From Ceriagrion tenellum (lineage: Eukaryota; Arthropoda; Insecta; Odonata; Coenagrionidae): a stretch of DNA of 64,000 bases. The stretch is taken from assembly GCA_963169105.1 (NCBI GenBank), contig OY720636.1, positions 104,222,539-104,286,538 of the forward strand, given 5' to 3'. The notes under the pieces were generated by a model. That model made no database searches. It saw nothing but the letters and a program-made list of their open reading frames with translations, and was not told the origin of the DNA. Positions 35,300 to 47,501 of the stretch are shown here, one piece after another. Position 1 is the stretch's first letter; every line of letters begins with the position of its first letter. Made by a program: the position numbers and the translations under genes.

Positions 35300-37090
35300 C
35301 AACATTTCTTGATCACATGTTGCCCGTGCAAATGAGGAGCAGCGTCTGCTGTGGCGATATTGCATGACATCGGTAGGAATGTAAAAATATCAGTATGAAC
35401 ATAAGTACAGTAGTCGTTAACAACTAAGGAGGCTGCAGGGGTAATCGCGGGTAATTGAGTGCAGTATTTAGAGTGCTTTTGAGTAATAAAATAGAATCAC
35501 AGAGCTAATCATAATGTTAGTACTTCTGTTCTGCGGTGGATTGCACCGTTTATATCGTAATTTAAATTATACATGAATTATATTTTAAATTTAATTTCCC
35601 AAATTACGCACATAATGAATTGAGTTTACGGCGCGGTTTTCGAAATATTGGCGAAAATTATGTAAAGATACTTATTTTCGAATCTTTGATTCGGCGTGAC
35701 CCCTTCGTATTTGTTAGCAATAATATAACAATATAAAATGTGTAATTTCGCGTAGAAAAGAAAACCTATACGCATGAAATCGAATTATTACGAGATATTT
35801 ACCATGTGCCCTAAGGCTACGTCATAGAAATAGCTTGGGATTGCCAAAACCCCCAATCGCTAAAATTCAAGTTTTTTTTCACTTTTGTCTGCGTACATCA
35901 CCTATAAGAACACCTTTGCTAAGTTTCTCGCAAATATGTATGCAGACAAACATTGCTCCGCGCACCGTCAATGTCCCAGGCGGACGAATTTAACTGTTGA
36001 GGTTCGAATTGGTACCCCTCCCCTCGACGGCATCCATTTCCCATTATAATCACGAGTTTCGTGGCGCTTATTTTCGTCAATATCGGCTCTCGGCCAATGC
36101 GGGCGTTACGACCGAGGACCGCCGCTCAGACTTGCCAGTCCGCCTCCGACTCGGCCGGAGGCCTCTGGGAGCGTGCTTCGTTCGCCGACTGGCATCCATT
36201 TTCAGACAGACGCGGCGCGAGAACAATGGTCCGCATGAGAAAATAAATGGAGTTACCCGCGGGGTTGCGTCACCAAGGTTACCGGCGGAGGCGGAAAATA
36301 AACACATGTTACGTTAAAACGCCCGTGAGTGCCCGCGACGGGCCCGCGGACCTGTCCAATACCGCAAGCTGTCCCGCCAAGCACCAAAAATTACGATGCT
36401 GTTCGAATGACGTGGTTGCAACACCGCGTGGAGGCAGCCGAAGCTAATACCTGCTCTCATGTTCTTCGTGTGGATATATGTATTATGAAGCGGTCATACG
36501 CTCTCGGTCATTGGTAGTGCCTGGTTTACAGAACTTGCGCGATTATTTTCTAGGCCGAGTGTCTTTGTTCTTGCGTGATAAATGGATAGATTGGTGGATA
36601 AGCATCTTCGTTTTGATTGGATATGATTGAGACTATGAGGCCTGTCTACACCCTAAACCCTTGTCTCATATTAGCCTAGCTCCTACGTACATTTCAGCCT
36701 TTCATTTTTGGAGAAAATAAGTTTATATCAACCATTTCCTTATATCTTCCTATCCTCGAAGACGTATTTTAGAGATTTACAAGAATACAATAGCCTCTAT
36801 TATTGCGCCATCACTTTGCTGCTTATGCTCGATTTTGTTTTCAATTTGTGTGTCCAGGTCTCAGTACCTGTTCCATCGAATGATTTATGTAGGAGTAGAG
36901 GTGAGCGTTAGTGACTGGCATAGTATTTTTTGCACTTTTGGAAAATTAGATCTGCACGTTTGACGATAAAGTAATATCCACCTACCTTAGTAGATTTTTG
37001 CGGCGAAATATTGACAGGGTGGTAGAAAAAAATGGAGAGAGCTAATTTGAGAATTGAAATCGTAACGATGAAGTTGATGATAGCGCCAAT
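35300..37090. other. No recognised gene; GC-rich patch at 36000-36320
   Basis: The patch 36000-36320 is GC- and CpG-rich with overlapping frames on both strands (106 codons on plus, 76 on minus), none recognisable. The remaining sequence is AT-rich and featureless to me. Confidence 0.45.
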
Positions 37091-37099
37091 GTTTAAGTT

Positions 37100-37468
37100 T
37101 CTCCTTGGGTTGTACTTTTGAAGAAGATTGGCATAGAAGCAAAGGCATTAGGAGGAGAATTTTGTTTCCAAATGAAGCGTGCAGAAATGAAAGGGAACTG
37201 TTGGCGGTGACTTACTAGTAGGGTAAGAATGTGAAGATAAATGTGGTGAAGAGTTTGATATGGAGTTGGGTGTTGAATAGTGCAGAAATGTAGACTCTGA
37301 GAAAAGAGGACGAGAATTGGCTGCAAGCTTTCGATAATTGAGCGAGGAAGAGGATGGGGTATGTAGGGTGGTCGGAAAGGATGACATAGGTTGAAGTGCT
37401 TGGTATAGTTTGTGAGGAAAGGGAACTTCTAGGTGAGATTAGAAAGAGAGAAAGCAGGTGGTTTGAAG
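37100..37468 (+). pseudogene. RTE-like LINE remnant, upstream part
   Basis: The plus strand reads KINVVKSLIWSWVLNSAEM, a stop, TLRKEDENWLQAFDN, a stop, ARKRMGYVGWSERM, VEVLGIVCEERELLGEIRKR and ESRWFEE, up to the transposon end at 37469. This is the RTE segment around WTLRKEDE and NEEVL. Several stops show long decay. The remnant was interrupted by transposon M copy B and continues at 38013. Confidence 0.75.
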
Positions 37469-38012
37469 AGGTATTAAGCGAAATATCATTTTTTTTGGAA
37501 TCAATCAGTTTGGTGTCATTTTAAATAAAACTATCTCGCCCTTCCAATGACACCAAAAATTCAACCCCTTACTACGTTACTCTAGGAGATATTTGCCAAA
37601 AAATACCAGCCCCTTACATGGATGGGTGTATGCACTCCAGAGAGAGCTTATTTAAAAAATGAGGAATTTCTAACACCTAAATCTCTACCTAAAATCAACA
37701 GTGTGTACGACGTGTATGTTTTGTCAAATATTTTTCAAAATTAATCATAATGTCACCGCAGTAAATTCTTCGGGACCCCAAAAAAAATCTTCCGTTTTGA
37801 AGGAGTTTCAAACGTACCGCGCGATAAAAATGGGTAGTTATTATGCAGATATTTTCAGTTAATGGCTTACAATTTCTGTCAAATAAAACTACATTATTGC
37901 ACCATTCATAATGCATTAATTGATTCATGTGTCTTACAGCTGGTGAAATTCAAACGTATAATTCGAATTTGGTCTCTATTATGACTAGGGAACTATCTCG
38001 CTCAAACTACCT
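37469..38012. mobile_element. TIR transposon family M, copy B
   Basis: About 544 bp aligned end to end with the copy at 41821-42362. The right end keeps TCGCTCAAACTACCT. The left end is degraded (AGGTATTAAGCGAAATATC). It inserted within an RTE remnant. No coding capacity. Confidence 0.85.
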
Positions 38013-38150
38013 TAAGGGGCGAAGGGTTGCCTAAGGCTGTGATAGAGGTAAGAATATTGGTCGAATGAGAAAGGAAGAGAGCGTATAGGTTTTACATATG
38101 GAAAGAGGAAGGGTAGGACGTCAATGCATCACACCTAACCTCATTCAAAA
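38013..38150 (+). pseudogene. RTE-like LINE remnant, downstream part
   Basis: Weak but in-order RTE similarity resumes after the transposon: a KAVIE-like segment (about 38025-38055) and then a basic RKRAYRFYI-like segment. Frame changes are needed. It is called mainly because it directly follows the upstream half across the insertion. Confidence 0.45.
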
Positions 38151-40326
38151 AAATTATGACATTGCCTATTTAATTATCAAAATATTGAAGACATATTTAG
38201 TTAAAGAGTTATTTTTTAGACATTGGTATATTTTTTCATTGCAAATAACAGTGTTTGATCATTTATTTACTTATTTATATACGCAGGAAGAGAGAAACAT
38301 TGTGTAAATAGGGGTCATAATTTGTTGAATCTACAGAATTTTTTGTGACATCCAGCCTACCCTCGCCGGTCGATCATCTTGATATTATTTGAAATTCCGC
38401 ATTTTTTTGATGTGTCTCGAATCTTGTTTCATTATTTCAACATTGATTGTGGAAGGAATTGTATCGTACTGGAAAATAGTACCAGAATGCGGGTGTTAGT
38501 TGAACGAAATACGCTCCTCCATATTGTCTCTCCCCGCCCATTGTCGGAGTAAACCCGCTTGTGACATTTCCCGTTGATTACAATCTTGCATGTGCTTTCG
38601 GAAAAGGAGCGCGCCGTCTCGAAAACGGTGTTGCGGGTAAGATTTAGTCTTTAGAAGGCGTAAACGGAGAAAGTGAACTTTAGTGGATCATGGTGAGGGT
38701 GAGGTTGGGTGATGGAGTCGGGGGACGGTGGTTTGGACGAGGCAGCTCGGCGGAGTGAGAGAGAGCCAAGGCCCGCACTTGCATCTGCCCCCCACCGCCG
38801 TGTTCCCTCCCGTACACAAATTTTTCGTTCGGAGATTTCCATCCTCGGACGGAAGATAAATCGCCCGGCGTACTCGTTCGGTTCCCTCGCCTGCCTCCGT
38901 ACAGCGGCGGCGGCTGTTCACAAGCGTTTCGCCTCAAGCATTGTAAATCATCCATCTTAATTCGCATGTTTTTGGGACCTTTTCAAAATTTTGAACTGGA
39001 TCCCGTTGCTTTCCCTGGAAAGTTTTATTACCACTCGTGGAAAGGCTAAAGCCCTTTCACTAATTGCGTACGGAGAAGTTAATGTTTTTTTTTCTGTCTT
39101 CACCGTTGAAATGGTAATGACTCCGGTCTTGTTACTCAGTGCCCTCATTAAGTCAGCTCTAGGAGGAGTTTCTCTTCCGTTTAGGGGCCGCTTGTTTTAA
39201 ATGACGTCATCTCCAATTAAGTCGAAGATTCTTTGCAAAAGTTAATGGCGAATTTACGAAGAGATTCTAAGTTGTTTCTTGGGTATAATGATAGAATTGT
39301 TGTTTTGCCTCATTTAAAATGGGATGTTTCTGTGAGCATGGTTTGTTTTCATTTTTGCATCAAATACAGAATTTCTTACGCACTCCTTGCGAATAGCACG
39401 TTCGAATTTTTCTCTCTTGAAAACGTCGAAATTTTCTCCTGCCTCCCAAGTATCGCAGGTTTGTTTAGAACTAATATTAGAGTAACACACCTCCACTTAA
39501 TTCAATTTTGGGAAAGCTTGTGGTGTGAACGGTTTAGGCGATGGTTTAGCAAAGTTATAGATGATGAATTCAAGAAAAAACAAACATTAATTACTAAAAT
39601 TCAATTTAGGAGAAATTGAAAATAATTGAGGCGAACCAAGGAAAACAAGTCTTCACGAATTATCAATCATGCAAAATGGGCCTCGAGGCTGGAGTTTTTC
39701 GATCGTTTTTTTATTTTCTTTTCTAATATTCAACTTCTTTCCTGGCGTCATTCCATGCCTCCGCATGGGGTCTTGAATATTAATTTGATAGCCATGACCA
39801 ATGGAGTTATGTCTTTTTAAGCGTGTAGGATGTCCAAAAAAAGTTCAGAGATGTCTCCTCGTTTCCGTTCCATCCACTGCATATTTTTTTCAGCGTTGGT
39901 TTTTAGCCATCGTGTGTTACATTCGATGAACGCCTGTCATTCTGAGCGACGAAGGTTAATTATTTTCGAAACTTGTCGCGCACCTCTCGAAACTCAATGC
40001 ATTCAAGTGATGACCTTCTGATCGTACCCGTTGAACGCGTCCCGCGGCTGGGAAACTCTCTCCCTTTCCCTTCGGATTGGTGATTTATTTATTTATCAGG
40101 GGGGGGCTCTTGAATCTATTTGCATGCTTCAGTCTGGGTTTCTTCTTACGCTGCAGGCGGAATTTCCTTTCTGGGTGCATAGCAGTATGGGCTCAATCTA
40201 TTATGTGGTCGTCCTTGGCATCGGATTCAATGACGAACTCCCTGACTCACGTCGTCTGCTCCCGTTTGTTCCCCGAATAAAATTCTCGTGCCTACAAGGG
40301 CATTTTTGTGACTTTGTTGTTTTTAA
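38150..40326. other. No recognised gene; GC-rich patch at 38640-38950
   Basis: The patch 38640-38950 is open in several frames on both strands (83 codons on plus, 95 and 77 on minus) without recognisable products. The frame at 39233-39619 (128 codons) is unrecognised and AT-rich. I see no element. Confidence 0.45.
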
Positions 40327-41076
40327 TGCGAAAAAATCTTGTTTTTCTCCCGATTAAATATGATGAAAAAGTTATCCATGCGAGTTAAAAGTCGAAGCAA
40401 TAAAACGAAGTTGACAAAACGGTCATATGTTTGTTTGACGTTTGGTATCACAGTTCCTCCATTTTCGTTGTCCTTTTCATAATTTAAAATGCAGATATAT
40501 GCAGAAGGACTATGCACACGGTTACTACCCCAAGATGCGCCCCTTTCAGTTCAACTAGTGTTTTACAGCATGTGAAAACATTTGAAGAATGGTGACCATC
40601 GGTTTCGCTATCATGAGCGCATGAAAAAGGGAATTTATGTGACCTAGCTGCTATCGATGCGGAAAATCTTGCTTTCATCCTAATTGAATATGTTGATGAA
40701 ATGTATCCATACGATTATTAGTGTAATTCTCTCGGGGTCGCCATTGGGTAAGGAATTTATATGTGGCGAGCCCGAGAGAATTACACTAATATTATTCGCC
40801 GGGAAAGTGTTAAATCATACTTATCCATACGAGTTAAAAATCAAAGCAATAAAGCAAGTTTACAAAACTTTCATATCTTTGTTTGACGTTTGGTGTCACA
40901 GTTCCTCCATTTTCGTCGTCATTTTCATAATTTAAAATGCAAATATATGCAGATGGGCTTTGCAAACGGTTACTACCCCATTAATGCGCCCCTGTAAGTA
41001 CAACTAGTGTTTAACAGCATATGAAAACGATTTGAAGAATGGTGATCCCGGTTTCACTCTCACGAGAGCAATTGAA
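40327..41076. repeat. Tandem duplication of about 300 bp, second unit interrupted
   Basis: Unit 1 (40327-40629) and unit 2 (40657-41076) align along their whole length, sharing for example TTGTTTGACGTTTGGT and CACAGTTCCTCCATTTTCG. Unit 2 is longer by the insertion at 40715-40821. The moderate number of differences shows the duplication is not recent. Confidence 0.85.
40715..40821. mobile_element. 107-bp hairpin insertion with 11-bp target duplication
   Basis: The insert is bounded by TATCCATACGA (40704-40714 and 40822-40832) and is absent from the sister unit of the tandem duplication. It contains a 27-bp stem (40717-40743 with 40764-40790, one mismatch; ATTAGTGTAATTCTCTCG in the left arm) with a 20-nt loop. 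A 30-bp tail follows. It may be a tiny non-autonomous transposon or a retroposed hairpin RNA. Confidence 0.8.
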
Positions 41077-41379
41077 AATAACGAAAATGCGAACGCACGC
41101 GTTATGAAGAACCGTGATCGCGCCCCAGGTCTGTGTTAGGTGTGAGAAAGTTTGTGCTGCACTTAAGTCGAGCCTCTATTTCCTCTGCCGTTTAAGTCAC
41201 CGTAGCATTGTTTTAGCATGCTGGTATGATTATGGGTTATTATGGGTATTAACGTATTCTCTCATTCGAATCCTTGCTTGGACCTGAAATCTTAAAAATA
41301 ATATCCCAAATGCTTGTAGCTTAAAAGTTATGAATGCGATCGTCGTTTTTGCCGGTATTCTTCAGTCATAATTGATACT

Positions 41380-41450
41380 TTTCGTCTTTTCAGTGTAGAA
41401 CATATGCCCCTTCTCTGAAGAGACATGTCGCCTGAAACGGGCTCTGCTTT
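41380..41450 (+). other. Weak hammerhead-like motif
   Basis: CTGAAGA (about 41415-41421) is followed by a small GAC/GTC stem and then GAAAC (about 41437-41441). The canonical order is present, but no stem I or cleavage-site sequence is clear. It is noted because a stronger hairpin lies 200 bp downstream. Confidence 0.2.
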
Positions 41451-41620
41451 TTTGGTGAAGCTTGTGTTACAATCATTATTACCATTTGTTACTGATTTAA
41501 TTGTTACTCCTTCGTGTTGTGTGTATAATTAATTTATTTGAGATCATTTATTTTTATCATTGAAGCTGAGACTTTGAGGCAGGCAGGAATATTTGTCTGT
41601 AAAAGAACCCAGAGTCCTCT

Positions 41621-41740
41621 TATATTTTCGTCACCGACCGTGGACTTAGTGCATTAGTCATCATCAGGGTAGTGGCAAAATGTGCCTGATAACCCTGAAG
41701 AATGTATAATGTGCTGAAGCCATGGTCGGTGACGAAAATA
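41621..41740. repeat. Hairpin repeat with hammerhead-like motif in each arm
   Basis: The arms at 41621-41670 and 41691-41740 are imperfect reverse complements (ends ATTTTCGTCACCGACC and its complement) with a 20-bp loop. The right arm reads CTGAAGA (41695-41701), a small stem, GAAG (41716-41719), the palindrome CCATGG (41720-41725) and TC. The left arm, read on the minus strand, has CTGATGA and GGTC at matching places. This is the same motif order as at 26204 and 46964, in unrelated flanking sequence. Confidence 0.6.
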
Positions 41741-41820
41741 AAAGTGTGGGAACTGTACGTGTTTCTTTTTAATTATAGAAATCCGTAGGTTCCACCAAGT
41801 TTGTGCCAATACGCTCTCAA

Positions 41821-42362
41821 AGGTAGTTTGAGCGAAATATCATTTCACCTAGAAATCAATGAATTTGATCTAATTTTATTAAAAAATATCTCACCCTTCC
41901 AATTGTGCAACCTCTCACCACACTACTTTTCGAGATATTTTCCAAAATATACCTGCCCTTTTACGTGGGAATGGTACGTGTATGCATTCCAGAGAGAGCT
42001 AATTTAAAAAATGAGGAATTTTTAACGCCTAAATCTCGTAAAAAAAATTGAGTGTGTTTTTTGTGTTTTCTCATCTATTCTTGAAAATGAATCATATTGT
42101 CACCGCAGTAAATTCTTCGGGATCACGAAAAACCATCCGTTTTGAAGGAATTTTAAACCCACCGCGCGAGAAAAATGAGTCAAGATAAAGCCATTTAGAT
42201 ATTTTCATTTAATTACTTATAACATCTGTCGTATAAAACTATATTATTGCACCATTAACAATGCAATATTTTATTTGTGTGTCTCACAGCTGGTGAAATT
42301 TAAACGTTCAACTTGAATGTGGTGTCTATTATGACTAGGTAATTATCTCGCTCAAACTACCT
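41821..42362. mobile_element. TIR transposon family M, copy A (complete)
   Basis: A 542-bp element with inverted ends AGGTAGTTTGAGCGA and TCGCTCAAACTACCT. It is uninterrupted and serves as reference for the other two copies. No frame of useful length is present, so it depends on a transposase from elsewhere. Target duplication was not resolved; the right flank begins with TAA in two of the three copies and TAG in the third. Confidence 0.88.
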
Positions 42363-45300
42363 TAAGAACCCAGAGGTTCATGCTTATGTCCAGTTGCCAT
42401 CCGGTTTCTCGACCAGTTCCTTTTGCTCTTCTGTTTAAATCTAAAATATAGTTGATACTCTACACATTCAGGCCTGATGTTTTGTTCTGACTTCAGGATT
42501 AGGAGTTTTCTCGTTCAACATGTTTTTATCATAGTTTTGTGCTGAAGTCGCTTTTCTTACCGCGCCTTCTTTCGAGAAAGACAACATTGTCCTTCCTCTA
42601 CGAGAAAGAATGCCGTTCGCCATCTCGATGCATCGACGACGTTGGATCAGCCCTGGAATACCAATCGGAAGGAGGAAAAATGAAACTCGTTCGTTTTCTT
42701 TCCTTATAGTCTTCTATTTTTACGCCCATTCTCTACACTTTTTCCATCGCTATCTATCGACTACATCGGTATGCTCGGGGGAGAACCAATCGTGTCGCAA
42801 GACCCCTGATCGTTATCTCTTCGTTTGGGGATGTCTTAATTTGAGCCTTCCATTCGGGTGTTTGTATACGCATGCAGTATAAAAAGATGTTTTGATGTAC
42901 TGATACATAAATTGTATATTCGTGCGGGCTTTATTCGTTTCAACCGTTGAGAAGACTTCCGGAAGTGTATCCTGCACGCACCCGAAAGAGATGTGCAGGT
43001 TTTATGACGTGGAAAATTGTCGAATTAAGCTGTCAGACCTTAAGGAGTAGTGTTTTGGCCATTTATTTTTTAATTCCTGGCAATCCTTGAATTATTGAGG
43101 ATATGAGGTGATTGTTTTTCAATCTACTAGGTAATCCCTTGCATTTTGGCATACTACTATCATATATTGAATATTCTATATGTATATAGTATACTATTAC
43201 GTAGAAATAACCGATGTATTTGAATTAAAGTCTTCTCTCGAGAGTTTGAATTTCTAAAATATTTTTCGACCCTAATCGATAAAAATTATTTATTTCGAAC
43301 TGTAAACTATCTACGTTGCATCAGCACCTCCTGAATTCGTTCGGAATGCATGAACAGGTAAAAAACGGAATTGATAAATGTATAATTTTTCTCACTCTAC
43401 AAGAAACGCGGATCAATCCCAGTAATTATTTCACGCTGCTATATGTATATGTATTATACGCCGCTATATATCTCGCAGTTTATCGTTGTGGCTATAAAAA
43501 CTGAACATTCGTATGCAAATGGAACAGTTCCAAATTCAATGAAATTTGATTGTTTTGTACTTATATGCTCGTAATCTCTAAATTCCCTCGGAGCAAAGCG
43601 TACAGAATCTTTGGTTGCTTAGTTGGCTGTGATCCCTTTTATTGTTTAGCTCCCCTTGGTTCGCTGTGGGTATATTTTTATTGTACGTGCTGTCTTAAGT
43701 TTTCTCCTGGACAGGCCTTGCGGAGTCAAGGCCAGACGAGGAAGCAGTGAGTCATTTTGCTGCGCAAAGACAGCAGCACCATTTTCCCTCGCACGGTCGC
43801 TCGCGGTGCTGGACATGGTGCTTTTGGCCCGGACGATGAACTTCAAATGATGACTGCGTGATAAGCGCGTATCTGATTTGAGCGTTCCGCGCCATTGTCC
43901 GCGCTACCAGCATGGCTCCTCGCTCCAAGTGGTTCCCTCGTCACTGGACGGCCATTTTACGCTTGAGCTGAGCATTTCTATATTTAGCCCACTCTCTTTT
44001 GCATTTCCTCTCAAGGTTGTGAGTTTGTGGTTACCTCAACTTATTCAATTCTTTTATTCATGTGTGTGTTAAGTGTGAGAAGAGGACATGTGTCTTGAGC
44101 ATTGCACGACAACCTTTATGGGGTGTTTTCATGAAATTATTTTCTGGGAAAAACCTTACTATCGTCATGTGAATTGAATGGGGATGGTGAAAAATGTATG
44201 CATCTGTGGTGTAAAATGCACTGTAATGTCGTAGCATTAGGGAGAAAATAGCCCATTATACCCGAGATACCAGCGGAGCGAGATACGTTTTGGACGCTAA
44301 TAACCCGTATCCAAGGCGGCAGGCCCCTTGGACATGAAACACGAATTCTGGTTTGACGGCGATGAATATCCATGGATACGAACAGTTGTCCCCACGAACC
44401 GTTTGTTGGCAGCCATATTAAAACCTCTCTTTAAACGGCTGTAAACAACGTAAATGACGCCCATATGCAACTCTTAAAGATGTTTTCGTTTTCTGGACCT
44501 CGGTAGCTTTTGTTAATGATCCCAGGAAAAATCACGCCAACTCGCCATCATATCTCATCTACATCACCCTGGAAACCTATAAGCAATCGTTGCTGGAGTT
44601 GTTGAGGCGTCATCTATTTTTGTGTGCCTATGGATGAAAGAGGTTCATGAGCATAATTTTGTTGCTTTTAACCGTTTGGGTGCTCTGCCGTGGTTCTGTA
44701 TTGACCACGATTTGTGTGAGGCTAGGAAAGAGTTTTTGAGCCTATCTGTCCTGTTATCCATGTATACTATATCCCCTTGGTTTCGCCTAATAGGGCGAAT
44801 CTAATCTAATGATTTTGCCTTTCGAATGAAGTCATTCGATCACTCACCAGTATGAGGTATTAAATCAGACGGCAAGGACTTTCTAATTGTCTTAATATCC
44901 CTTGATTATATGGCGTTTTGAAGTACTCCCATTCACGCCAGCCTTTTATGTATTTAATTTTCTTCCCATGGTCTTTTCATCTACACAAGTATTATAAGAG
45001 TGTACGTACTCAATTTCCCAATCCATTACTCTTCCGATGATTCAGAAATGCTACTAATTAGGGCGCGGCATAACGGATACCTTATTTTTTTGACTTTGTT
45101 TTCTGACTCTCTCGTTCCATTAGCTGGTTTATTTGACATTCAATGACGAGTTTTGAAATAAAATGAAATATGTAATTATTCAATTACTTATTTGCTCGGT
45201 GGTGCACTCAGGGGGTGAAAAAATAGTACGGTGCTACAGTTCTTGATGAAACATATGGACTTCTGGAGTGATCCGTAACTGGGAAGAGTTAGCTCACCCG

Positions 45301-45738
45301 GACAAACCACAACACCTTTCTGGTTGGCTGAGTTGTAAAGGACGGCACGGTGCGCCCCATTTGAGCTGGGAGTGCTTCATGGAAGCCTGGAGGAACTCGC
45401 CTCTTCGGTCTGGGTGAGGCATGAAGACTCTTCCAACCCGTTTGCCCACGTGGTGAATCTCGAGTCTTCCAGGAAACAAAGATCCTCGCGTTCCATTCCA
45501 CAGCCGCGAACTTTTCCCACCAAAGATTTTTTGAGCGACGGCTCAGCGTAACTCACAATTTCATTAATTGCACGTTAGGTATCTTATAATAGTTTGTCAT
45601 TTTAAAGCAATAGTTTTAGCTCAATGATAAGATTTGAATCTAGTAACGCCTCTTTTATAATGAAACGTTGAAAAATCTCATCTCAGAATTTTCAAATGTG
45701 CTTCTCGACTACTGCTACCTCTCAAAGCATCAGACAAT
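42363..45738. other. No recognisable feature
   Basis: About 3.4 kb in which I see no gene or element. Frames at 42610-42882 (90 codons), 44137-44373 and 45289-45501 are unrecognised. Confidence 0.55.
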
Positions 45739-45873
45739 CTACATATACATCTACGTAATACCCTGCGAGCCACCACGAGGTTGTGTGGCAGGGGTGAAGA
45801 TCACCAAACATGCACTATTGCCATGCAAGTAGGATGTTTAAGGGAGGCATGCTAGAGAACAGGGTCACATGCA
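45739..45873 (-). mobile_element. CR1-like LINE 3' tail, subfamily 3
   Basis: On the minus strand the tail ends in the hairpin pair GGTGA-TCT-TCACC, then CCCTGC to GCAGGG, then ACGTAGATG. Its UTR (GGCAATAGTG...TTTGGTGATC) matches the copy at 11856-12430 rather than the subfamily 1 copies. It is about 135 bp, strongly 5'-truncated, with a small internal difference at 45828-45850. Confidence 0.85.
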
Positions 45874-45875
45874 GC

Positions 45876-46694
45876 CAGGTGGGTGGGGACAATGAGTTGT
45901 CCGTGGTTGTAGCCTTTGTTTTGGTTCAGAGTTGGCTATGGTTTTCATATTTTAGTTTTTCAGTCGTAGATTTTGATTATTTCATTGGCTCACCGTAGGA
46001 AAACGTTTTAATTTATTGATGGGGTCATTTTTGTCAATAAACTTACAATTCATAGTTTTATTTCACCAGGTCTGAGGTCCTCTCCTTGGGAATTTTACCT
46101 GTAATTTTTTCCAGCTAGTATTCATGATATATCGATTATTGTCATTATGTCAGTTTGTTTTTTTTCCAGAAAAGCGTAAACGATGTAAATAAGAGAGTGC
46201 CCTGTACTCAATAATAACTCAATAATAATAACTCAATGAAAATTTATGGATAGCTGATGAAATTGTGAATTAAAAGTCACGATGAAGTCGAGTATGTCAA
46301 ATTTAGTCCCACCTTAATCCTCACTTAGACCTATATGTTGTAAAACCCGCTAGACATGGATTTAGCTCAATATCTATGGATTCTGCTGCTAGGAAATCGA
46401 CTATCAGCGTCGGAATACATCATCAAGGATGATTAATGAGAGTCGGATGAAAATAATCTCGGAGCCACAAGTGGCGTTCTTTCGCTGATGTTTTTTTCCA
46501 AAGCCTTCCCCTTTTAAACCATTCGGCCGCACTGAATGCACGAGGAAATAAGCGGATACGGCGATGACTCGCCGTTTGCCGCCTCGGGAATTCCCTGCCG
46601 TGTTGACGAGCCCCTCGCGTCTGTAGTCTTATGGCTCTTCTGGTGAGGAAGAATTTAGTCGACTTCTCATTAAGCATATCAACAAAACTTAATG
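45876..46694. other. No recognisable gene; small tandem repeat
   Basis: A short AATAATAACTC tandem repeat lies at about 46207-46236. I see nothing else. Confidence 0.55.
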
Positions 46695-47008
46695 ACATAA
46701 CTTTAGATGTATGCGAGGTAGTTACCAGCGTAGCGTGGTGGTGGCGATAAATGATTTAATGAAATACTTTGAAATTCCACGTATTCGAATCATAATTCCA
46801 CGTATGCGTACAATCATATGATCTGACATCGAAACCGCTCAGTTATCTATAAACTTAGTGGGAAATTACTACGTAATGTATCCTTTAACCTCGTGTATAA
46901 TTAAATCACGAACAGGTTTAAGCGCAATGCGACATCATCAGGTTATATCTGACCGAATGGAACCTGATGACGACGCTATGCGTTGAAACCTGTTCGTGAT
47001 TAAATGTT
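46695..47008 (+). repeat. Hairpin-ended repeat family P, copy 1
   Basis: About 314 bp. The left part contains TTCCACGTATTCGAATC and a near-repeat of it. The right end is a hairpin: arms at 46899-46944 and 46961-47005, about 45 bp each, with a 16-bp loop. The right arm carries CTGATGA (46964-46970), a stem-loop (GACGC/GCGTT), GAAA (46985-46988) and CC, so it has the hammerhead-like order. A second copy lies at 49120-49437 in opposite orientation. No coding capacity. Confidence 0.75.
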
Positions 47009-47500
47009 GTGTGGAATTTCCAAGTGTCTTATTTAATCATTGCTTAAAGTGGCTGAGCCTGAGGGGTATATGAGGTGAGCGTTCGTGAAGTAACCTCAGA
47101 GCATAACGCATAAGTTAGGTCTTGCTCTTGTTTTTGTTTCGTCATTAAGCCCGCCAGAAACGAGGCAAGGGATTTTTGAAGTGAGCTGATCAGAATCTGA
47201 TTAATTTGAATATTTTGAGTATTTGGACATTGTTATAAACATATTTAAATGGCCAGCTCAAGGGTTGATTGAAGTACTTGAGGGTTTGAAATTAACTGAA
47301 AATTTCAACCTTCTATTAAGCTTTCGAAATTCAGTTTACAGTATGGGCCTGGCGAAGAACAGTGTTGCCAAACTTACGCTCCATGAACTCACCTTTAGGC
47401 CAAGTTAGCAAACATCTCCAAGGCCAAAGTTAATTATAGCAAGTTTCTTTAGGAATAAAAGTTTACATGTTTGAAGACGCCTATTTGTGCCGTAAGTCTA
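47009..47500. other. No recognisable feature
   Basis: I see no gene or element. Confidence 0.55.
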
Positions 47501-47501
47501 C

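Noticed and set aside
40327..41076. CRISPR-like array
   Set aside because: There are only two long units without regular spacers, in an animal-type genome; it is a simple tandem duplication.
43140..43200. AT-rich palindromic stretch as a regulatory hairpin
   Set aside because: Simple TA-rich sequence gives such pairing by chance.
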